A stretch of 35,107 nucleotides of DNA from Shewanella surugensis. Lineage in GTDB: Bacteria; Pseudomonadota; Gammaproteobacteria; Enterobacterales; Shewanellaceae. The DNA is taken from assembly GCF_023284005.1 (NCBI RefSeq), contig NZ_JAKIKS010000056.1:1-35107 (forward strand). Reading direction: 5' to 3'. The notes under the pieces are model-generated. The model made no database searches and was not told where the DNA came from. It saw only the letters and a program-made list of their open reading frames with translations. Positions 9,114 to 16,536 of this stretch are shown piece by piece. Position 1 is the first letter of the stretch, and each line of letters begins with the position of its first letter. The position numbers and the translations under genes were made by a program.

Positions 9114-10424
9114 ATGAGAGAAAAACAGCGAGTGAGTAACGCGAATGGGGAGAGGGTTGCTATTGTATCTGGATTACGAACTCCTTTTGCTAAACAAGCA
9201 ACGGCTTTTCATGGTCTTTCGGCCTTGGAGCTGGGGAAAATGCTGGTTTTTGAGTTACTTTCCCGCTCAAACATTGCTCCAGAGGCGATTGAGCAACTTG
9301 TTTATGGGCAAGTGATTCAAATGCCAACGGCTCCTAATATAGCCAGAGAAATTGTACTGGGTACATCGATGGAGGCAAGTACTGATGCATATAGTGTGAG
9401 TAGAGCTTGTGCGACCAGTTTACAGGCCACAGTGAGCGTAGCTGAATCGATTATGCTAGGAAATATTAATATTGGTATTGCAGGTGGTGCTGATTCAACT
9501 TCGGTGTTGCCTATTGGTGTGTCTAAACAATGTGGACGAGCGTTAATTGATCTGAGTAATGCGAGAGGGTTTCGACAAAGATTATCTATTTTGTCTACAT
9601 TAAGATTAAAAGATTTAATGCCTCATGTTCCGACGCCTAAGGAGTATTCCACTGGACTTTATATGGGACAGACAGCGGAACAAATGGCAAAAACGTATAA
9701 TATTAGTCGAAGTGAGCAAGATGCATTTTCACATCGGTCTCATCAATTAGCCGCATACGCATGGCGTAAAAGAAAACTAAGAGATGAAGTTATGCTTGCA
9801 CGAACGCCAGAAGTTTGTGGCTTTATTGATTATGATAACAGTGTGCGTCACGACTCTGTTCTCGAAGATTACGATAAACATAAACCTATTTATGATCGAA
9901 AATATGGCAGCGTGACTGCTGCAAATAGTCCTGCTTTGTGTGATGGTGCGTCTGCTGTGTTATTAATGAGTGAGGGGAGAGCAAAAACACTAGGTTATCA
10001 GCCGATTGGCTATATTAAAAGTTATGCCTTTACTGGGGTCGATGTTTGGAAGAATATGTACAGTAGCGGATCTTATGCCATACCGTTAGCACTACAAAGG
10101 GCGGGGATTGAATTGAGTGATGTGACGCTAATTGAAATGCACGAAGCCTATGCAGCTCAAGTGTTGGCGAATATTAAGATGCTAGAATCGAAGAAATTTG
10201 CTCAAGATTATTTAGGCCGTAAACAGGCGGTTGGCACCATTGATATGGATCGATTCAATGTGCTCGGGGGAACCTTAGCTTACGGTAATACTTTTGCTGC
10301 AACAGGGACTAAACTTCTTACTCAAATGTGTCGAGAGTTACAAAGAAGAGGAGGGGGATTAGGGATCGCCGCTATTTGTTCTGCTGGTGGCTTAGGTGCT
10401 GCAATGGTGGTAGAGGCTGAGTGA
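9114..10424 (+). CDS. FadI paralogue lacking the catalytic GHP histidine
   Basis: 436 residues, aligning without gaps to the neighbouring FadI. My hand count gives roughly 290 identical positions (about two thirds). Cys99 (SRACATS), His343 (EMHEAYAAQ) and Cys422 (ICSAGGLG) are kept. The GHP motif holding the second catalytic His is GNT (Asn392, Thr393), each needing one base change from the fadI codons. Nearby differences include TPLTDG to PALCDG (273-278) and MGPS to SSGS (317-320). Normal thiolase chemistry is therefore doubtful; a condensing, binding or regulatory role is possible. ATG 9114 has a ribosome site AGAGGA at 9102-9107. It is transcribed separately from fadIJ (terminator between) and probably with the SGNH gene 54 bases downstream. 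The reading frame is fully intact, arguing against simple decay. Confidence 0.9.
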   Translation: MREKQRVSNANGERVAIVSGLRTPFAKQATAFHGLSALELGKMLVFELLSRSNIAPEAIEQLVYGQVIQMPTAPNIAREIVLGTSMEASTDAYSVSRACATSLQATVSVAESIMLGNINIGIAGGADSTSVLPIGVSKQCGRALIDLSNARGFRQRLSILSTLRLKDLMPHVPTPKEYSTGLYMGQTAEQMAKTYNISRSEQDAFSHRSHQLAAYAWRKRKLRDEVMLARTPEVCGFIDYDNSVRHDSVLEDYDKHKPIYDRKYGSVTAANSPALCDGASAVLLMSEGRAKTLGYQPIGYIKSYAFTGVDVWKNMYSSGSYAIPLALQRAGIELSDVTLIEMHEAYAAQVLANIKMLESKKFAQDYLGRKQAVGTIDMDRFNVLGGTLAYGNTFAATGTKLLTQMCRELQRRGGGLGIAAICSAGGLGAAMVVEAE

Positions 10425-10478
10425 TCATTGAGGTGACCCAGTGACTGCATGGTCAGTATCAAGGGAAGGAAATCAGTA

Positions 10479-11135
10479 ATGAAAACAATTTTGATATATG
10501 GTGATTCAATTACTTGGGGTTGTATTCCTAATGGGGTTGATTTAAAAACCATGATATTTCAACGTTATAAACAAACTGAACGTTGGTCTGGGCAGTTACA
10601 AACATTGCTCGGCGATAACGTCAGGGTTATCGAAGAAGGATTAAACGGCAGAACGACAGTATTTGATGATCCTCTTTTGCCTGATCGTAATGGTTTTAAA
10701 TATTTATCTCCTTGTTTATTAAGTCATCAGCCCATTGATCTTGTTATTATGATGCTTGGGAGCAATGATCTAAAAGGACACTTAGGCTTGCAGGCTACGG
10801 ATGTGGCCAAGGGAATGAGAAACCTTGTTAAATTGGTCAAATTATCCAATGTTGGTCCCAAAGGGGGAGTACCCCAAATTTTAGTCATTTCTCCCCCTTC
10901 AATTCGCGATGGAATAGGCTTATTTTCTTCCTCTTTTTTAGGCGCAGAGACAAAATCCCAAGCATTAGCAGAAAATTATGGTTGGGTTTGTGAATTTGAG
11001 GAGTGTCATTTCTTCGATTCAAATCAAGTGATCCATTCGAGTCAGGTTGACGGTGTCCATTTAGATAAGGTTCAAAATACCGTTTTAGCTAAGGCATTAT
11101 TACCTGAGATAAAGAAGCTGATAAAGTTAGACTAA
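10479..11135 (+). CDS. SGNH/GDSL arylesterase or acyltransferase (MsAcT-like)
   Basis: 218 residues, no signal peptide. SGNH blocks: GDS with Ser10 (LIYGDSITWG), oxyanion Gly in EEGLNGRTT (about 52-60), GSND with Asn96, and DGVH with Asp191 and His194. The overall pattern (ERWSGQL, VIEEGLNGRTT, FDDP, LVIMMLGSND, SPP) closely recalls the Mycobacterium smegmatis arylesterase/acyltransferase MsAcT and related lysophospholipase-L1-like enzymes. It would hydrolyse or transfer short acyl groups in the cytoplasm. ATG 10479 is chosen for its strong ribosome site AAGGGAAGGA (10461-10470); an upstream in-frame ATG at 10449 lacks one. It follows the thiolase paralogue by 54 bases and so probably shares its message. 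Confidence 0.88.
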   Translation: MKTILIYGDSITWGCIPNGVDLKTMIFQRYKQTERWSGQLQTLLGDNVRVIEEGLNGRTTVFDDPLLPDRNGFKYLSPCLLSHQPIDLVIMMLGSNDLKGHLGLQATDVAKGMRNLVKLVKLSNVGPKGGVPQILVISPPSIRDGIGLFSSSFLGAETKSQALAENYGWVCEFEECHFFDSNQVIHSSQVDGVHLDKVQNTVLAKALLPEIKKLIKLD

Positions 11136-11167
11136 TAATGGACTCAATATAATAAGCGAATTCTAAT

Positions 11168-11196
11168 GTAATGATTTATTCATAGCATTACTTTTT
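11168..11196 (+). terminator. weak terminator candidate after the SGNH gene
   Basis: gtaatg (11168-11173) pairs with cattac (11186-11191) and is followed directly by ttttt and an AT-rich tail. The stem is only 6 bp and AT-rich with a 12-base loop, so efficiency is doubtful. Confidence 0.35.
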
Positions 11197-11420
11197 ATTT
11201 TATGGTTATATTTTTGACGCATTTATTTTGTTCACTTAGTTTGATGACGAATAATTGACATGAATGGTTTACTAAACGGCTTAATCGATAATGATGATTA
11301 GCATCGTGTCGTTATTAGGCACTTGTTTTTAATTTAAATAATTATGGTGTCATAGATGGAGTTTTTTAAAGGAAGGGGGTCTGGAGATCGCTGAGTGTCA
11401 ATCAATGAAACATGATAATG

Positions 11421-11462
11421 TTACTGTATAAGATAATGAATGAGTTTTATCTTATACAGTAA
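11421..11462. repeat. perfect 16-bp inverted repeat
   Basis: ttactgtataagataa (11421-11436) and its exact complement ttatcttatacagtaa (11447-11462) flank a 10-base spacer. No T-tract follows on either strand, so it does not look like a standard terminator. It lies between the SGNH gene and a convergent small ORF. It could be an operator, a site for a structure-recognising protein, or an unusual transcription-end structure. Confidence 0.8.
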
Positions 11463-11531
11463 ATAGCTTATATAGAAACAATATAAAAAATACCTTTCTG
11501 ATTTTATAAAAGTCGATATGTTGACGTTGAG

Positions 11532-11711
11532 TTAGAAAATGACAATAGGAAATCTGCTGATAATGGGATGATTGCATTGTTCATGAGTATCAGGGTGGTT
11601 ATCTACTTTAGATATCATGTCTTGGGTGTTGACCGATGAAAAGGCGGTAGAAGAAAAACCTAAAATGGTGATAATAGCGTTAACTTGGACGATTTTTAAT
11701 AATATGTTCAT
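11532..11711 (-). CDS. small predicted secreted peptide (59 aa), unknown
   Basis: The minus frame from ATG 11711 to TAA 11532 encodes 59 residues. The N-terminus MNILLKIVQVNAIITILGF followed by SSTAFSS looks like a signal peptide with a possible cleavage near residue 25. The rest is short and polar, with one Cys and several His residues. A good ribosome site (AGGG, 7 bases before the ATG) and a -10-like TATAAT (11737-11732 on the minus strand), 20 bases upstream, support expression. It lies 120 bases downstream of the GGDEF-EAL gene on the same strand. No family is recognised and it could still be a chance ORF. Confidence 0.45.
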   Translation of the reverse strand: MNILLKIVQVNAIITILGFSSTAFSSVNTQDMISKVDNHPDTHEQCNHPIISRFPIVIF

Positions 11712-11831
11712 GTGATATCCCTAATATAATTATTATATTGTTATGTGTTTTATTGACGTATTTTAACTGACTAAAGTAAAGCATATGTTGTGCCATGTTT
11801 GTTATTTGTTGTCATTTCATATTTGTTAGCT

Positions 11832-14435
11832 TTAGGGGGTTAGTGTATAAGTGTTATTGATGACATTATTTTGGGTTATATGTGGGCTTTCTTCTTTTAA
11901 TCTTTGGGTATATTGTTTCATTGGCATAGGTTTATCATAGATATAGCCTTGAATATATTCACACTTGAGTGCCTTTAAAATATTCAGCTGGGAGCTGTGC
12001 TCGACCCCTTCAGCAACCACGGTCAGCTCCATGTTATGGGCCATGGTGATAATGGAGTCGACCATTTTTAAGTCTTTATCTGATTTATCGATATCGTCGA
12101 TAAAGGCCTTGTCTATTTTTAAGCTGTGGATCGGAAACCGTTTTAAGTAAGACAAGGATGAATAGCCTGTACCGAAATCATCCAGGGCAAGGTTAATGCC
12201 CATCTTGTTGAGCTGTTGCATCACATTGATGGCGGTTTCGGGGTCGTGGATCACCGTGCCTTCGGTAATTTCCAATTCAAGATTAATGGCGGGCAATTGG
12301 GTTAAATGCAAAATGGAGGCGATGCGTTGCTGGAGATCCGGCAAGGCAAATTGCTTGGAAGATAAATTAACCGCAACCCTGCCATTAAAGAGGCCTTGAA
12401 TACGCCATTGCTGGGTGGCAAAGCACGCTTTCTTTAAGACCAGCTCGCCTATGTCTATGATTAAGCCATTTTCTTCCGCAAGCGGAATAAAGTCATTGGG
12501 GGGAATGACTCCGTGTTCGGGATGATTGAGGCGAACAAGAGCCTCCATGCCGATGATTTTTCCTGTTGAGAGTTTTATTTTAGGTTGGTAGTAAACCTCA
12601 AACAAGTCGTTTCTTAAGCCTTCACGAATTAAGGTTTCGACTTCTAAGCGGCGTATGGCATTGCGATTAAGAGACTCTGAATAAAATTGATAGCGATTAC
12701 CGCCTGCCGACTTGGCATGGTACATGGCGATATCGGCTTTTCTCAATAGAGCTTGCTCATGTTGATCGTCTTCGGGATAAAGTACGATACCGATACTGAG
12801 ACCGACGACGACGCGCTCGCTGTTCAGCTCAAAAGGGGAGTTAAAACTCTCGATTACATTTTTCGCTATGATGGCACTCGAACCGATATCGGGATTATTA
12901 TCCACTAAAATGGCAAACTCATCGCCGCCGAGGCGATAAATACCCGTTTGATAGGGCACAGAGTCTTTGATACGTTTACTGACCATGACAAGGAGTTGAT
13001 CGCCTACCTGATGACCCATAGAATCGTTAATCTTTTTAAAGTTATCAAGATCCAGTACCATTAAGGTGTGATGGGAGTCCCGTTTGACTAAATTACCGAG
13101 AGTGACCATTAAGTTGGAGCGATTAGGCAAGTGGGTTAATACATCATTATTGGTGAGTTGCCTTAACTCTTCTTCTTGCTGCTTGCGTCTAGAGATATCG
13201 GAGAAAATGCCGACGTAGTGTGATAATTGACCTTGTTCGTCATAGATAGCATCGATACTCAGGGCCATTAAAAAAATGGCTTTATTGCTGCGAATGGTTT
13301 CAATTTCGCTGCTCCAGCGGCCTTGCTGTTGTAAAATACTTTTTATTTGTTCTGAAAAGCTTTTTGGGTAGCGCTCAAAGGTTAATACTTCGCCTAAGAA
13401 ATCATTTTTCGAATGCATTAATAAGTGACAGCAAGCTTGATTGACTTCAACGAAGGTAAAATGTTCATCGAGAATAAACATGCCTTCGGAGATATTTTGA
13501 ATGGCGCGTTCAAATAGCCTTAATTGCTCTTCGGTTTGTTTAAAGTGACTGATGTTTTTGATGGTGCCCGTCATGCGTAAGGCTTGTTCTGTATCGTCCC
13601 GCTCGACAATTTTGGCTCTGTCTAAGATCCAAATCCAATTATCTTGTGCGCCTTGGACGCGATAGGCGGCCTCAAAATGGGCGCTTTGTCCATCAAGGTG
13701 GGCATTTAACGCCTCATTGACTCTTTGCAGATCCATAGGGTGAATGTTACTGATTTCATCAGCGTGGCTCATTCTTTTCCCATCGATTGGGAAAGCAAGA
13801 TCGCCCCAAATATTTGAGCGGTATATTTTATCTGTTTTAATGTCCCAATCCCACATTTCATCGCCGCTGCCCCAAAGTGACAGTTTTAATCTTTCTTCGC
13901 TCTTTATGATACGGCGCTGAATGTCTCGGCGCCGAATGGCCGTTTTAATCATTAGCAGGGATAAAAGTAATATGGCTAAGCAATACAGCACCTTTGCCTT
14001 GTCAGATAACCACCAAGGAGGGGTAATATCGATACCTAGGCTGCGGGTGGGTCCCGGATTACCACTGATAGGATCGACGGCATAGACATGGAAGGTGTAG
14101 TGGCCAGGGGACAGGTTGGTATAGGTCGCCGAATTATTGCCTTGGGTTGAAATCCAAGTATCGGAAAGACCCTGCATTTGATAAAAATATTCGATGGCTC
14201 GGTAAGCTGTGCCTGGGGTATTGAATTCAAAGGTAAATGGGTAATCGGAATGTTTTAGGATGATGTTTGTTGTGCTGTTGAGTGAAGAGGTTAGGATCCC
14301 GTTACCGACTTTTTCTTTAATGTTTAAAATTAAAAAATCTTTAATATCAGTATTAAAGGAACTATTTTTACTAATATTACTTTCTATTTCACCTGGAGAG
14401 ACTATGCTAATACCTTCGATACCGCCGATTAACAA
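11832..14435 (-). CDS. C-terminal part: Y_Y_Y, PAS, GGDEF and EAL c-di-GMP domains
   Basis: 867-residue open frame beginning at a TTG that is probably not a real start, since the same frame continues upstream without a stop through 14544. Domains: Y_Y_Y (about 55-130), one membrane helix (about 148-168, VLYCLAILLLSLLMI), two PAS domains (about 180-425), GGDEF (about 430-595, motif RLGGDEFAIL) and EAL (about 605-850). EAL residues look active: MEALVRLNHP, NLSSKQ, LEITEG, DDFGTGYSSL, KIDKAF and AEGVEH. The GGDEF has no RxxD inhibitory site before it. Both synthase and phosphodiesterase signatures are therefore present. Whether this half is translated depends on the frameshift described in the pseudogene entry. 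Confidence 0.85.
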   Translation of the reverse strand: MLIGGIEGISIVSPGEIESNISKNSSFNTDIKDFLILNIKEKVGNGILTSSLNSTTNIILKHSDYPFTFEFNTPGTAYRAIEYFYQMQGLSDTWISTQGNNSATYTNLSPGHYTFHVYAVDPISGNPGPTRSLGIDITPPWWLSDKAKVLYCLAILLLSLLMIKTAIRRRDIQRRIIKSEERLKLSLWGSGDEMWDWDIKTDKIYRSNIWGDLAFPIDGKRMSHADEISNIHPMDLQRVNEALNAHLDGQSAHFEAAYRVQGAQDNWIWILDRAKIVERDDTEQALRMTGTIKNISHFKQTEEQLRLFERAIQNISEGMFILDEHFTFVEVNQACCHLLMHSKNDFLGEVLTFERYPKSFSEQIKSILQQQGRWSSEIETIRSNKAIFLMALSIDAIYDEQGQLSHYVGIFSDISRRKQQEEELRQLTNNDVLTHLPNRSNLMVTLGNLVKRDSHHTLMVLDLDNFKKINDSMGHQVGDQLLVMVSKRIKDSVPYQTGIYRLGGDEFAILVDNNPDIGSSAIIAKNVIESFNSPFELNSERVVVGLSIGIVLYPEDDQHEQALLRKADIAMYHAKSAGGNRYQFYSESLNRNAIRRLEVETLIREGLRNDLFEVYYQPKIKLSTGKIIGMEALVRLNHPEHGVIPPNDFIPLAEENGLIIDIGELVLKKACFATQQWRIQGLFNGRVAVNLSSKQFALPDLQQRIASILHLTQLPAINLELEITEGTVIHDPETAINVMQQLNKMGINLALDDFGTGYSSLSYLKRFPIHSLKIDKAFIDDIDKSDKDLKMVDSIITMAHNMELTVVAEGVEHSSQLNILKALKCEYIQGYIYDKPMPMKQYTQRLKEESPHITQNNVINNTYTLTP

Positions 14436-14500
14436 GTAATTATTTAACTTGATAATGGCTTGGGAATTATATTCATCTTGGCTGCCATTCTCATGAGATA

Positions 14501-16177
14501 TTATATAGTTTTTATGGGTTTCTGTATTAAAAAAATGACTTCTTGAATGGAGGATGCGGCAATGTATTTACCCATTTTTTCTATTGCGTAAATCGATTTA
14601 TTATTAGTAAATAGAGTACTGATGGTTTTATTTTTTTTATTATATTTTAGAAGTGCAGTGCGGGTGCCAAAGTAGATGTTATCTTCATCTTGACTTAGGC
14701 TTGTTGCCATGTCTTTATTATATATTTGTTTAACTAAATATTTTTTTTCAATATCGCTTTCTAATTCATTATCTTTAAGTCGATACAATCCACCTTGGGT
14801 GGCGATCCATAAGTAATTCTCTCCTTGCATTATTTGATAAATAGGGCTCTTATTATCGATAGTGATTTCTGTTACTGTTTCAGTATCGAATAGAATTATT
14901 GTTCCATCGGCACTGCCGGCATAAAAGGTATTGTTATCACCGTCTGATGTCACAGTGGTAAATTTTCCACTCATTAATTCCTTGATGCTTCCATCTAATC
15001 TATTGAGTGAGTAGAGTCCAGAGAGTGTTGCAATTAAAATGGTGTCGTCAGTTGAATATATTGACTTGTAACCATATAAGTTGGTTTTGAAACTATTAAT
15101 TCTTTTCATTTTAACATTGTAGATGTTAATTACTTCATCATCGGTAGCAATAATGATATTTTTATCTTCATCTTGAATTAGAGACCAAATATTATTTTTT
15201 TCTATCATTAATGTTGATATTATGTTTTTGTATCGGTTTATGGATATAAATCCTTGGCTACTTGATGTTATATGTATTCCACTTTTAAAAATCAATACTT
15301 TAGAATGCTCTATATCATTAGGTATGTTATTTATACTGCCAATTTTATATTGTTTAAAATCTGAGTTTATTTTAAACAATGAATTTCCTTTTAAGGCTAT
15401 AAAACCATTATCTAATTGAGTGATAGTATCAAAATTATGGGCGAATATGAGCCTGTCATCATTATGTTCAATACTGAAAATACCAGTATCTTTTAAGATA
15501 ATAGGTTTAGCATGAAATAACTCTATATCAGTGCTATTGCTCGATACTTTTTTGATCTGTTCGTTAATGACGCTTATGACATCACCATTATGGTTCCTGA
15601 CTAAGAATCCACTTTCAATGGGGAGGACTTTTTTTATGCGATTGAAATATTTATTTTCAAATGAGTCATTAATTTTTGTGAGTGCTAAATTGATAGACAC
15701 TACACTTTTTCTTGTTCCGACAAACAATGTATTGCTATCTGCCTGTATTGACCAAATTTCAGCATCCATTAATTCAGTGTTTAGAAATAGGGCTTTAAAG
15801 CTATCGGATTCAGGATGATAAAGAGAGAGGCCTTTATCGGTGCCGATTAATAATCTGTTTTGTTTGTCGATAAAAAGGCTTTTAATGACTGAGCTTTGAA
15901 GGCTTGCAGGCTGATTGGTTGCAAAATAGTGTGTAAACTCTTTGCCATCGAAGCGATTGAGGCCGTTTAAGGTGCCTATCCAAAGATAGCCATCTTTATC
16001 TTCGACCATGGAGGAAATCATGCTGTGAGATAGGCCTTCGGGTAAACTGTAAATTGTTGATTTAAGCACTACAGGCACAGGTTTTGTCAGCATGGCATGG
16101 GCTTGAGCTGAAAAAAAGACCGTTAAGATAAGGGTCAAAAATACACAAGTAAGCGTTTTTATGAAAGCATTCGGCAT
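14501..16177 (-). CDS. N-terminal part: secreted Reg_prop beta-propeller sensor region
   Basis: 558 residues from ATG 16177. A signal peptide is clear (hydrophobic core CVFLTLILTVFF, then AQAHA, cleavage near residue 28). Reg_prop-type propeller blades follow, for example VEDKDGYLWIGTLNGLNRFDG (about 58-77) and IDKQNRLLIGTDKGLSLY (about 108-125). It should be periplasmic and sense a ligand, as in hybrid two-component systems of this type. The last 14 or so residues after the A7 run are out of frame relative to the rest of the gene, and end at TAA 14501. The middle of this half is notably AT-rich, less like the flanking housekeeping genes. Confidence 0.8.
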   Translation of the reverse strand: MPNAFIKTLTCVFLTLILTVFFSAQAHAMLTKPVPVVLKSTIYSLPEGLSHSMISSMVEDKDGYLWIGTLNGLNRFDGKEFTHYFATNQPASLQSSVIKSLFIDKQNRLLIGTDKGLSLYHPESDSFKALFLNTELMDAEIWSIQADSNTLFVGTRKSVVSINLALTKINDSFENKYFNRIKKVLPIESGFLVRNHNGDVISVINEQIKKVSSNSTDIELFHAKPIILKDTGIFSIEHNDDRLIFAHNFDTITQLDNGFIALKGNSLFKINSDFKQYKIGSINNIPNDIEHSKVLIFKSGIHITSSSQGFISINRYKNIISTLMIEKNNIWSLIQDEDKNIIIATDDEVINIYNVKMKRINSFKTNLYGYKSIYSTDDTILIATLSGLYSLNRLDGSIKELMSGKFTTVTSDGDNNTFYAGSADGTIILFDTETVTEITIDNKSPIYQIMQGENYLWIATQGGLYRLKDNELESDIEKKYLVKQIYNKDMATSLSQDEDNIYFGTRTALLKYNKKNKTISTLFTNNKSIYAIEKMGKYIAASSIQEVIFLIQKPIKTI

Positions 16178-16536
16178 AGTACGACTGTTTCTATTGGGTT
16201 GAATAAAGCGATTGAAAATAAAATTAACATTGAGTTAGCCTAACTTTTCCAGAAAGTGATGAAGTTGTCAAAGTTATTGAAAGGTTATTAGTGATGAGAT
16301 TTTGTTTTATCGGATTTTTTTGAAATTAACACTCTTTCATATAGGTGTAATAACCATATTTTGTTGTTTAACACCGATGTATTTAGGTTTTTAGACTGTT
16401 TTGTTGTTAGTTATCAATATTTATAACTTTTATTGCATTTACTTTCTCTAATGGAGATAAAATATGAATAGCTCATCTTTTATTTAGCGACTCAACACAT
16501 TGTGGAAAACACGACCTCCGCCAAGAGCAATAGCCC
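16178..16536. other. intergenic region between the M16 peptidase and the propeller gene
   Basis: 359 AT-rich bases. Both flanking genes are on the minus strand, so the part near 16178 should carry the propeller-gene promoter and the part near 16536 the 3' end of the peptidase transcript. I see no gene and no clear terminator. Confidence 0.5.

Larger units (their letters stand above)
11136..11531. other. gene-free AT-rich stretch after the SGNH gene
   Basis: 396 bases with no credible ORF. It contains a weak hairpin with T-tract at 11168-11196, and a perfect 16-bp inverted repeat at 11421-11462 listed separately. Confidence 0.55.
11832..16177 (-). pseudogene. beta-propeller sensor GGDEF-EAL protein split by a one-base frameshift
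   Basis: Two minus-strand frames together form one sensor protein: signal peptide and Reg_prop beta-propeller (16177-14501), then Y_Y_Y, membrane helix, PAS, GGDEF and EAL (to 11832). The frame is lost at a run of seven A's on the plus strand (14529-14535). Adding one base there turns the junction into VIFFNTETHKNYIISHENG, and reading then continues through the previously uncovered 14436-14500 region with no stop. The repaired gene would be 4347 bases, 1448 residues. All known motifs downstream are intact, so this is a recent mutation, a phase-variable or slippage site, or a sequence error. Confidence 0.8.
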
